DNA of 64,000 bases, taken from the NCBI RefSeq assembly GCF_002159625.1, contig NZ_NFIZ01000007.1:1-64000 (forward strand), given 5' to 3'. A program made the translations under genes and the position numbers. The number at the start of each line of letters is the position of its first letter. Within the stretch, counting starts at the first letter, position 1. Source of the stretch: Olsenella sp. An285. GTDB lineage: Bacteria; Actinomycetota; Coriobacteriia; Coriobacteriales; Atopobiaceae. Under the pieces are notes generated by a model. It was not told where the DNA came from and ran no database searches. It was given only the letters and a program-made list of their open reading frames with translations. This document shows positions 29,712 to 36,528 of this stretch, in pieces.

Positions 29712-29951
29712 CTACTGTGCCGCGGCGATGCCGTCGACGACCTGGCCGATGGTCACGATCTGGCCCACGGACTCGTCGGCCATCTGGATGCCGAACTCGT
29801 CCTCGAGCGCGGTGACGAGCTCGAGAAGGTCGAAGGAGTCCGCACCGAGCTCCTTGAGGTTGGTGTCCTCGCTCAGGGTGACGTCCTCGCCCAGGGAGAG
29901 CGTGTCGTCGACGACCTCGATGACCTTGGCGAGAATTGCGTCGCGATCCAT
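29712..29951 (-). CDS. acpP: acyl carrier protein
   Basis: Carries growing acyl chains on a phosphopantetheine arm during fatty acid synthesis. 79 residues, acidic, with the attachment Ser39 in GADSFDLLELV; most ACPs have DSLD, here Phe replaces Leu. Located between plsX and rnc, as often seen. ATG preceded by AGGAGG. A TAGAAT -10-like element at 29999-30004 on the minus strand may give acpP its own promoter after the hairpin at 30049-30081. Confidence 0.95.
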   Translation of the reverse strand: MDRDAILAKVIEVVDDTLSLGEDVTLSEDTNLKELGADSFDLLELVTALEDEFGIQMADESVGQIVTIGQVVDGIAAAQ

Positions 29952-30011
29952 GTGTACCTCCTTGCCTCGGGGCGTGGCCCCGGTTGTTTCTCATGTGATT
30001 CTACCCGTTAC

Positions 30012-30081
30012 TTGCACAAAAGGGGACGTGCCCGAAACGTGCAGATCCTTGCACAAAACGGGCACGTCCCGTTTTGTGCAA
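30012..30081. repeat. two TTGCACAAAA-type units, the second a perfect hairpin
   Basis: Unit 1 (30012-30033) reads TTGCACAAAAGGGGACGTGC. Unit 2 (30049-30081) is a perfect inverted repeat, TTGCACAAAACGGG and its complement around CACGT. Unit 2 lies 11 nt past the plsX stop and could terminate plsX transcription (minus strand has a TTTT run in the arm). Related copy at 11551-11570. Confidence 0.75.
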
Positions 30082-30092
30082 CGGCGGCTGGG

Positions 30093-31082
30093 TCAGCGGG
30101 AAGCCTCGCAGGCGTCGGCGATCTTCTGCGTCAGGTTGGCCCTCACCGCGGCGGCGGCCGCGAGCGTGCCCTGGCACACCGCCCTGGCGCTCGTGGCGCC
30201 GTGGCCCTTCACCACCGGCGCGCGCAGGCCAAGAAGGACGGCGCCACCGTACTGGTCTCCGGAGAGCTCCGCGGCAAGGCCCTTGAGCGAGCCCGCGAGG
30301 AGCGCCATGCCTATCTTGTTCTTGGCGGACTCCCCCATCGCGGCCTTGAGGCGCGAGATGACGAACTTGCCCGTGCCCTCGATGGACTTGAGGGCCACGT
30401 TGCCGGTGAAGCCATCCGCCACGATGACGTCGAAGGTGCCGGCAAGAAGGTCCGTGCCCTCGGCGTTGCCCGCGAAGCCGCAGTCGCCCGCCGCGAGAGC
30501 GGCGTGATAGGCGAGCGCCATCTCGGAGCCCTTGGTCTCCTCCGAGCCGTTGCAGAGCAGGCCCACGCGCGGCTCGGCCACGCCCAGCACCGCACGGGAG
30601 TAGGCGCGCCCCATGTGGGCGAACTGCACCATCACCTCGGGCTTGACGTCGGCGTTGGCGCCCATGTCCAGAAAGACCGTGGGCCTGCCGGAGACGCCGG
30701 GGAACGGCAGCGAGAGCGCGGGGCGCTTGATGCCCTTGAGGCGCCCAACGCCAAAGGTGGCGGCGGTGAGGACGGCACCGGTCGACCCGGCCGAGAAGAG
30801 GCCGTCGGCCTCCCCCGCGTGGACGGCCGCCGCGGCGCGCACGATGCTCGCGTCCTTCTTCTTGCGCACGGCCTGCGCGGGGTGCTCGGACATGGTGATG
30901 ACCTCGGTGGTCACGAGCGCGCGGGCGCGGTCGTGGGAGGCGCAGAACGGCTCCACCGCGTCGGCGGCGCCGGCGACGAGCACCTTGAGATCGGCATCGG
31001 ACTCGAGCGCGGATGCCACGCCCTCGAGCAGGACGGCGGGCTCCTTGTCCGCCCCCATGACGTCAACGCAGATGGTTGTCAT
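30093..31082 (-). CDS. plsX: phosphate acyltransferase PlsX
   Basis: Converts acyl-ACP to acyl-phosphate, the first step of phosphatidic acid synthesis in most bacteria. 329 residues. Begins TTICVDVMGADKEPAVLLEGV, and contains FSAGSTGAVLTAATFGVGRLKGI, FLDMGANADVKPE and GLLCNGSEETKGS blocks and the DVIVADGFTGNVALKSIEG stretch of the family. ATG preceded by GAAGGGGGAG. A CATAAT element at 31127-31132 (minus) may be its -10. It is separated from rpmF by an unusual 480-bp repeat-rich gap. Confidence 0.95.
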   Translation of the reverse strand: MTTICVDVMGADKEPAVLLEGVASALESDADLKVLVAGAADAVEPFCASHDRARALVTTEVITMSEHPAQAVRKKKDASIVRAAAAVHAGEADGLFSAGSTGAVLTAATFGVGRLKGIKRPALSLPFPGVSGRPTVFLDMGANADVKPEVMVQFAHMGRAYSRAVLGVAEPRVGLLCNGSEETKGSEMALAYHAALAAGDCGFAGNAEGTDLLAGTFDVIVADGFTGNVALKSIEGTGKFVISRLKAAMGESAKNKIGMALLAGSLKGLAAELSGDQYGGAVLLGLRAPVVKGHGATSARAVCQGTLAAAAAVRANLTQKIADACEASR

Positions 31083-31164
31083 GACTCCCCCTTCGGCTCA
31101 TGCTGCGCCCTCTTTCGAACCCATTCATTATGACGCAACCAGCGACCGGACGTTCTTCTCGCCG

Positions 31165-31446
31165 AGTGCGGAGACGTGTCGTGCGAGGCGCGCTTCGCCC
31201 GCCGCACCCTCGTCGTGCGAAACGACGCGCCATGCGGGACGCGACGCACCTCACGCCAGGCGCAGAGAGTCTGCAGACACCCCTGTCCCGCACTCATGAG
31301 TGCCGGAAAGGAGTGCGGGCAATACGAGTGCTCAGGCACCTCGAGTGCGAGGCACTTCTCGGCGGATGCCATCAAATGCTGGCAGCGAGTGCGGGCCGGA
31401 CCGCACTCATAGGTGTGGGCGAGAAGTGCGGTCGAGAAGTGCGGGC
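31165..31446. repeat. cluster of GAGTGCGG / CCGCACTC palindromic units
   Basis: The 481-bp gap 31083-31563 has no convincing gene. Its centre is packed with GAGTGCGG and its complement: a 9-bp inverted pair CCCGCACTC (31287-31295) / GAGTGCGGG (31311-31319) enclosing a 14-bp palindrome GCACTCATGAGTGC (31290-31303, sharing the left arm), an 8-bp hairpin GAGTGCGG (31387-31394) / CCGCACTC (31401-31408), and a tandem 13-mer GAGAAGTGCGG(T/G)(C)... at 31421-31446. I tested it by eye for RNase P, tmRNA, 6S and SRP RNA hallmarks and saw none. Confidence 0.6.
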
Positions 31447-31506
31447 GAGGTCTCGGCGCCTGGAAAGAGACGCGGGAGAGCGAGAAGGACCTCAAGGCCG
31501 CGAACG

Positions 31507-31535
31507 CAAAAGGCCGACCCGCGAGGGGCCGGCCT
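31507..31535 (-). terminator. intrinsic terminator of rpmF
   Basis: AGGCCG...CGGCCT stem with an inner CCC/GGG pairing, then CCTTTTGCG on the minus strand. 28 nt after the rpmF stop. Confidence 0.8.
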
Positions 31536-31563
31536 GGCAAGACGATCTGTCCCGGAGAACGGG

Positions 31564-31743
31564 CTACTCGGTGACGACGACCTCGCGGTCCTTGTAGTAG
31601 CCGCAGTTGGGGCACACGTGGTGCGGGAGCTTGGGGGCGCCGCACTGCGGGCACACGGAACGAGCCGCGGCCTCGAGCTTGCTGTTAGCCGAACGACGGG
31701 TGTGGGTGGCGCCGCGGCCCTTCTTTTGCTTGGGTACTGCCAT
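31564..31743 (-). CDS. rpmF: 50S ribosomal protein L32
   Basis: 59 residues, MAVPKQKKGRGATHTRRS at the N-terminus and a zinc ribbon CPQC...CPNC (Cys31, 34, 44, 47), ending YKDREVVVTE. This is the C+ (zinc-binding) form. ATG at 31741-31743 with AGGAGA upstream. It has its own extended -10 promoter and a terminator, although it also follows yceD, the usual partner of rpmF. Confidence 0.97.
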   Translation of the reverse strand: MAVPKQKKGRGATHTRRSANSKLEAAARSVCPQCGAPKLPHHVCPNCGYYKDREVVVTE

Positions 31744-31820
31744 GTCAGACTCTCCTGTTCACAAAACTCTGCCCCTCCGCTCGCCACGGAGGCAGGCTGT
31801 CTCCAGTCATGCGAGGAGAC

Positions 31821-31829
31821 ACTATAGCA
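31821..31829 (-). promoter_or_regulatory. extended -10 promoter of rpmF
   Basis: Minus strand TGC-TATAGT, 78 bp upstream of the rpmF ATG. Confidence 0.6.
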
Positions 31830-31867
31830 CGACTCCCCCGTTCGGGGAACGTCCCATCAGCAATTCT

Positions 31868-32464
31868 TCACTCCTCGGGGGCGGCGCCTGCCGCGGGGGC
31901 CTCGTCGGAGCCCGTGAGGTCGAGCCCTGCGAGGGCGGCGAAGGGCGACGCCGAGAGGCGCTCCTGCTCGCGCTCGGCGTCGAGCTGGGCCATGTGCCCG
32001 CAGTCAACCTCGTTGAGGTTGGCGCCGCAGACCGGGCAGAGGCCGGCGCAGTCCTCCCTGCAGAGCACGACGAAGGGCGTCTCCATCACGAGGGAGGAGA
32101 GCAGGGCGCCGGAGAGGTCGATCGTACGGTCCGGCGAGACGAGCTCGAAGTCAGCCTCGTCCTCGTCCTCGGAGAGCTGCTCGGGCTCCTCAAAGAGATA
32201 GTAGCCGTCAACCTCCGCGTCGATGTCGAAGGAGGCCTCCTCCAGGCAGCGATCGCAGGTTCCCGTCACGTGGGCGCTCAGCATGCCCGTGGCGAGCACG
32301 CCCTCGCCCGTGTTGGTGAGCACGAGGTCGTAGTCCGCGCCCTCGGGGAGCGCGAACTCGTGGTCGCCGAGCACATAGCCCGCCTCGTCCAGGTGACCGG
32401 CACACTGCCAGGTGTCGCCCGCGCTGGCGAGACGATCGTCAAGGGAGATGATGAGGGGCCGCAT
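31868..32464 (-). CDS. yceD: YceD family protein (DUF177)
   Basis: 198 residues of the DUF177/YceD family, usually encoded just before rpmF and linked to 23S rRNA accumulation in bacteria and plastids. Cys motifs typical of the family are present: GTCDRCLEEASFDI (about 70) and CREDCAGLCPVCGANLNEVDCGH (about 134-156), plus an acidic middle. The C-terminal 40 residues are Ala/Glu-rich. The start lies 3 nt after the SepIVA-like stop and lacks a good ribosome-binding site, so translation is probably coupled. Confidence 0.92.
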   Translation of the reverse strand: MRPLIISLDDRLASAGDTWQCAGHLDEAGYVLGDHEFALPEGADYDLVLTNTGEGVLATGMLSAHVTGTCDRCLEEASFDIDAEVDGYYLFEEPEQLSEDEDEADFELVSPDRTIDLSGALLSSLVMETPFVVLCREDCAGLCPVCGANLNEVDCGHMAQLDAEREQERLSASPFAALAGLDLTGSDEAPAAGAAPEE

Positions 32465-32466
32465 GG

Positions 32467-32964
32467 CTACCAGGGCACGTTGTTGGTGGTGTTGCGCGGG
32501 CCGGAGTTCTCGTCGAGCGTCTGACGGACGCGAGTGACGGAGCTCGTGAGGGACTTGAGGTTCTCCTCGAGGTGCGCGAGGACGGTGTCCGCGTACTCCT
32601 CGGCGTTGTAGCGAGTGTCGCGCTCGTACTGGGCGGCCTGATCGCGGATGCCCTCGGCCTGCTGCTGGGCCAGGCGGACGATCTCCTGGTCGCCGGCGAG
32701 AATCATGGCCTGCTGCTGTGCGTCGGCAATGATGGAGTCGGCCTGCTGCTGCGCGCGGGAGAGGGTCTCCTGCTCCTCCTTGAGGATGCGGCGCGCGTCC
32801 GAGAACTCCTGCGGGAAGACGCGGCGAATCTCGTCCAGAATCTCGTAGACGTCCTGGGAGTCCACGATCTTCTTCTGGCCGTTGTCCATGAGGGGGGACT
32901 TGGCCTCGTTCACGATCTGCTCGAGCTCGTCCACCAAGCTCTCGATTTCCTCACCTGGCTGCAT
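32467..32964 (-). CDS. SepIVA/DivIVA-like coiled-coil protein
   Basis: 165 residues, almost wholly helical and Gln/Glu/Ala-rich, with heptad-like repeats (RRILKEEQETLSRAQQQADSI and EIVRLAQQQAEGIRDQA). No catalytic motif. Its place before yceD-rpmF and beside coaD-rsmD matches the mycobacterial gene for SepIVA, a septation factor related to DivIVA, so a role in polar growth or division is inferred from position and coiled-coil character. Start corrected to the ATG at 32962-32964 (AAAGGA upstream); the 33030 start is less likely. Could also be mistaken for an ATP synthase b-subunit fragment. Confidence 0.75.
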   Translation of the reverse strand: MQPGEEIESLVDELEQIVNEAKSPLMDNGQKKIVDSQDVYEILDEIRRVFPQEFSDARRILKEEQETLSRAQQQADSIIADAQQQAMILAGDQEIVRLAQQQAEGIRDQAAQYERDTRYNAEEYADTVLAHLEENLKSLTSSVTRVRQTLDENSGPRNTTNNVPW

Positions 32965-33025
32965 CTGTGGTCCTTTCGCGTGATTCATCGACGCACGGTG
33001 GCGTCTCGAAGCATCTGTATCGAGC

Positions 33026-33034
33026 ATCATAGCA
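33026..33034 (-). promoter_or_regulatory. extended -10 promoter of the SepIVA-like gene
   Basis: Minus strand TGC-TATGAT, 62 bp upstream of the start; separates this unit from coaD, whose transcript ends in the hairpin at 33139-33208. Confidence 0.55.
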
Positions 33035-33138
33035 GATTAGCGGTGATAACACGAAACGTGTGCCATGAGTTGAACCACGTCGCGCAGAGTTTCCTGAAAA
33101 AGGCGCCAGGGGCGTTCGTCTGCAGACGGCGGGCTTCG

Positions 33139-33208
33139 TGACAGATTGCTCAGGTCAAACTGTCAAGCCACCTTGTGGGGTTGACAGTTTGACCTGAGCA
33201 ATCTGTCA
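33139..33208. terminator. 28-bp perfect hairpin downstream of coaD
   Basis: Arms 33139-33166 (TGACAGATTGCTCAGG...) and 33181-33208 are exact complements over 28 bp. The 14-nt loop itself has CCAC/GTGG pairing. It lies 38 nt past the coaD stop. A one-mismatch copy of the 27 outer bases of an arm occurs alone at 2640-2666. Terminator function is inferred; there is no U-tract. Confidence 0.75.
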
Positions 33209-33212
33209 ATGC

Positions 33213-33249
33213 TGACAAACCACCCTGTCCCCTTTGTCACCCTTTGTCA
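33213..33249. repeat. TGACAAA...TTTGTCA repeat overlapping the coaD stop
   Basis: TGACAAACC...CCTTTGTCA (33213-33239) followed by a second CCCTTTGTCA (33240-33249). On the minus strand the second unit begins TGACAAAGGG, and its TGA is the coaD stop codon. Confidence 0.75.
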
Positions 33250-33771
33250 GGAGGCGGCGAAGTGGGCGCGCAGGCGGGCGTCCACGTTGGCGGGCACGAG
33301 GATGCTCACGTCGGACCCCATGGCGGCTATCTCGCGCACGATGGAGGAAGAGACGTAGCCGTACTTGGGGTTCGACATGACGAAGACGGACTCGAGGTCT
33401 GGCGCCATGTGGCTGTTGAGGTCGGCCTGCTGGAGCTCGTACTCGAAGTCGGTCATCGCACGCAGGCCCTTGACCACGCCGCCCGCGCCCAGCTCGTGGC
33501 AGAAGGTGACGAGAAGCCCGCTGAAGGGAAGCACCTCAATGTCGCTTGGCAGCCCCTCGAGCGAAATGGCCTCGCGGATCATCTCCACGCGCTCGTCCAG
33601 CGTGAAGGCGGTGCCTCGACCGCGCTTGTTGACCGACGCCGCCACGGCGACGGTGACGCGCGGGAAGAGGCGCCTGGCCCTGCGGATGACGTCGAGGTGT
33701 CCAAAGGTAACCGGGTCGAAGGTGCCCGGGACGACGACGTGCGTGATGGTGTCACCGTTGGTGCCGCTCAT
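33247..33771 (-). CDS. coaD: pantetheine-phosphate adenylyltransferase
   Basis: Transfers AMP from ATP to 4'-phosphopantetheine in coenzyme A synthesis. 174 residues with the nucleotidyltransferase motif PGTFDPVTFGHLDVIRRA near residues 15-32, the substrate-binding KGLRAMTDFEYELQQA and the C-terminal YVSSSIVREIA loop. The ATG overlaps the rsmD stop by 4 nt. The stop codon is part of a TGACAAAGGG palindromic repeat, and a 28-bp hairpin follows. Confidence 0.96.
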   Translation of the reverse strand: MSGTNGDTITHVVVPGTFDPVTFGHLDVIRRARRLFPRVTVAVAASVNKRGRGTAFTLDERVEMIREAISLEGLPSDIEVLPFSGLLVTFCHELGAGGVVKGLRAMTDFEYELQQADLNSHMAPDLESVFVMSNPKYGYVSSSIVREIAAMGSDVSILVPANVDARLRAHFAAS

Positions 33772-34355
33772 GACTCGCTCCCTCCAGACCGCGCCACGAG
33801 AAGGTCGACGGTCGTGATTCCGTGCGTCTTGGACTTTCTGAGCTCGAGGCCCTCGCAGGAGATCCCGGGCTCCGCGGAGGCGTGCTCGTAGACCACGATG
33901 GCGCCGGGCGCGAGCTGCGCGCTCGAGGCCAGGGCCTCCACGAGCCCTCCCACGCGGTCGGCCCCCACCGCATAGGGCGGGTCAAGGAATACCACGTCGA
34001 AGGGCGCCCCGGCAAGCCCGCGCTCCGCGAGGGCGAAGACGTCGCCCGCGAGCACGCGCGCCTCGTCAGCGGTGGCGCCCAAGCCGGCCGCCGTGCGGCG
34101 GACGATGCCCGCCACGCGCCGGTCCTTCTCCACAAAGGTGGCGCGCGCGGCACCGCGCGAGAGGAGCTCGAGGCCCATGGCGCCCGAGCCCGCGAAGGCG
34201 TCCAGCACGGAGAGTCCCGTGAGGTCGAGGCCCGCCGCGGAGAGGATCATCGAGGCTATGGACTCCCTCGCCCTGTCCGTGGTGGGACGCGTGGTCCCAC
34301 GGCCCGAGGGCGCCTCTATCGCGCGCCCGCGCCACCTGCCGCCGACTATCCTCAT
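33768..34355 (-). CDS. rsmD: 16S rRNA (guanine966-N2)-methyltransferase
   Basis: Methylates G966 of 16S rRNA using S-adenosylmethionine. 195 residues: MRIVGGRWRGRAIEAPSG, RPTTDRARESIASMI, SAM-binding VLDAFAGSGAMGLELLSRG and the catalytic DPPY (VVFLDPPYAVG). Overlaps recG upstream and coaD downstream by 4 nt each, so recG-rsmD-coaD is a translationally coupled set. Confidence 0.95.
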   Translation of the reverse strand: MRIVGGRWRGRAIEAPSGRGTTRPTTDRARESIASMILSAAGLDLTGLSVLDAFAGSGAMGLELLSRGAARATFVEKDRRVAGIVRRTAAGLGATADEARVLAGDVFALAERGLAGAPFDVVFLDPPYAVGADRVGGLVEALASSAQLAPGAIVVYEHASAEPGISCEGLELRKSKTHGITTVDLLVARSGGSES

Positions 34356-36514
34356 GCTCCCTCCAGCTCCTCGAAGTATGCGCCGAAGCGCTCCCTGGCC
34401 TCGAGCGCCATCGCGCGGTGCTCCGGCGCGCAGAGGCGCGGGTCCCCCGCGGCGATCTCGCGCGCGTCCTCGTGCGCGGCCGCCACGAGGTCGGCGTCCG
34501 CCTCGAGGTCCGAGATCCTCAGCGTGACGCCGCCGCTCTGACGATACCCCAGAACCTCGCCCTCGTGCCGCAGCCGCAGGTCGAGCTCGGCGAGCTCGGA
34601 GCCGTCGGAGGTGGCCTCGAGCGCTGCCAGGCGCTGTCGCGCACGGCTGTCACGCCCGGCGGCGCAGCTCAGGTACACCGTGCCCGCCACGTCCCCGCGG
34701 CCGACGCGGCCACGGAGCTGGTGCAGGGTGGCGAGGCCAAAGCGGTCCGCATCGAGCACGACCATCACCGTGGCGTTGGGGACGTCCACGCCCACCTCCA
34801 CCACCGTGGTGGCCACGAGCACCTGCGTCCTCCCCTCGCGGAAGCGCTCCATCGCGAGGTCCTTCTCGGCCGGGGCCATGCGCCCCGTGAGGATGTCGCA
34901 GGCAAGGCCGGGAAGCACCTGCGAGCGAAGCTCCTCGAGCGTTGCCGCCGCCGAGCGCGGGCGCGCGGGCGCCGCGCGCAGGGCCTCGGGGACGTCGTCG
35001 AGCGTCGAGCCGTCGTCCTTCTCGTCGACCAGAGGGCAGATGACGTATGCCTGGTGGCCCGCTGCCACCGCGTCGCGCACCGCGCCCCACGCGAGGTCGA
35101 GGCTCTCCGGCGGCACCACCTTGGTGGTGATGCCGGCTCCGGCGCGGGGCCGGCGGCGTATCCGCGAGAGGTCGACGTCCCCGTAGAGCGAGAGCGCGAG
35201 CGTGCGCGGGATGGGCGTGGCCGTCATGGCAAGGAGGTCCGCGCCGGGGCCCTTGCGCCGGAGGGCGGCGCGCTGGTCCACGCCAAAGCGGTGCTGCTCG
35301 TCTATGACCACGAGGGAGAGCGCCCGGAACTCCAGGCCCTCCGAGAGAAGGGCCGTGGTGCCAAAGACCACGCTGAGCTCGCCGGCGGCGGCGCGGGCCT
35401 CCGCCCGCACGCGCTCGTCAGCCGGCGTGGAGCCGGTGACGAGGGCCCAGCTCACCCCCGCCGCATCAAGGACGGGCCCGAGCTTCTCCGCGTACTGGCG
35501 GGCGAGGACCGAGGTGGGGGCCATGACGGCGGCCTGCGTCCCCGTGTCAGCAACGGCGGCCAGGGCCACGGCGGCAACGGCGGTCTTGCCCGTGCCCACG
35601 TCTCCCAGGAGCAGGCGGTTCATCACGCGGGGGGCGGCCATGTCGGCCAGGATGTCGTCCGCGGCGGCGCGCTGCTCGTCCGTGAGCGAGAAGGGCAGCG
35701 CGTCGAGAAGGGCCCGCACGTGGGGGCCGTCCGTGACGTGCTCCACGGGGGTGGCGTGCGCGAGCTCCACGCTCCTTCTGGTGAGAAGCGCAAGCTGGAG
35801 GCTCAGGAGCTCGTCGTAGGCAAGCCGCCGGCGCGCGACCTCCGCGGCGGGAAGCGACGGCGGGAAGTGGACGTCACGCAGGGCGCGCCCGAGCGTCACG
35901 AGCCCGTGGCGGGCGCAGAGCGCGGCCGGGAGCCAGTCGCAGACGTCACCCACGTCACGCAGCGCGGATGACACGATCCGCCGCATCCAGGAGGCGGTGA
36001 CGCCCTCCCCCACCGGGTGCACGGGGAGCACGCGCGCGTAGCCGCCGGCGTCCGCCGAGGAGCCCACGACCTCGTGGAAGGGGGCCTTCATCTGCCTGAA
36101 GCCGTAGGCAAAGGTCACCTTGCCGGAGAGCGCCACCACGTCGCCGGGCTTGAGCTGCTCGGCGATCCAGGGCTGCCGGAAGAACGTTGCCACGAGCACG
36201 CCCGTCTCGTCCATGACGGAGACCTCGACGATCTGCATGCGGGGGCGCGGGCGCTTGAGCCTCACGCGGTCGACGGTGCCCACCACGGTGGCGTCCTGGC
36301 CCACGTCCGCAAGCCCGATCTTGGTCACGTGCGTGAAGTCGAGGTAACGGTGAGGTATGTGGAGCAGCAGGTCGCGAACGCGATGGAGCCCCAGCCGCTC
36401 GAGCGCCTCGAGACGCGCGCCGGAGACGTAGCGCAGCCTCGAGACAGAGTCAGAGAGGGCGCAGGTTCTCTGCACCCTCTCCGCTGCCGTTGCTATGGAA
36501 AGACGCGCCCCCAA
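34352..36514 (-). CDS. recG: ATP-dependent DNA helicase RecG
   Basis: Remodels stalled replication forks and branched DNA. About 720 residues: an N-terminal wedge/OB domain (VGTVDRVRLKRPRPRMQIVEV), helicase motifs LLLGDVGTGKTAVAAV (Walker A), MAPTSVLARQYAEKL, VVIDEQHRFGVDQR (DEQH box), MTATPIPRTL, and C-terminal QVLVATTVVEVGVDVPNA and HQLRGRVGRGDVAGT. The open frame continues far upstream over fakA but that part is a shadow. The start is uncertain: TTG at 36514 (15 nt past the fakA stop) or GTG at 36475; neither has a strong ribosome-binding site. Confidence 0.94.
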   Translation of the reverse strand: MGARLSIATAAERVQRTCALSDSVSRLRYVSGARLEALERLGLHRVRDLLLHIPHRYLDFTHVTKIGLADVGQDATVVGTVDRVRLKRPRPRMQIVEVSVMDETGVLVATFFRQPWIAEQLKPGDVVALSGKVTFAYGFRQMKAPFHEVVGSSADAGGYARVLPVHPVGEGVTASWMRRIVSSALRDVGDVCDWLPAALCARHGLVTLGRALRDVHFPPSLPAAEVARRRLAYDELLSLQLALLTRRSVELAHATPVEHVTDGPHVRALLDALPFSLTDEQRAAADDILADMAAPRVMNRLLLGDVGTGKTAVAAVALAAVADTGTQAAVMAPTSVLARQYAEKLGPVLDAAGVSWALVTGSTPADERVRAEARAAAGELSVVFGTTALLSEGLEFRALSLVVIDEQHRFGVDQRAALRRKGPGADLLAMTATPIPRTLALSLYGDVDLSRIRRRPRAGAGITTKVVPPESLDLAWGAVRDAVAAGHQAYVICPLVDEKDDGSTLDDVPEALRAAPARPRSAAATLEELRSQVLPGLACDILTGRMAPAEKDLAMERFREGRTQVLVATTVVEVGVDVPNATVMVVLDADRFGLATLHQLRGRVGRGDVAGTVYLSCAAGRDSRARQRLAALEATSDGSELAELDLRLRHEGEVLGYRQSGGVTLRISDLEADADLVAAAHEDAREIAAGDPRLCAPEHRAMALEARERFGAYFEELEGA

Positions 36515-36528
36515 GAGCCCCCGGAGCC

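Noticed and set aside
31083-31563. Possible RNase P, tmRNA, 6S or SRP RNA gene
   Set aside because: None of the conserved core sequences of these RNAs was found on either strand.
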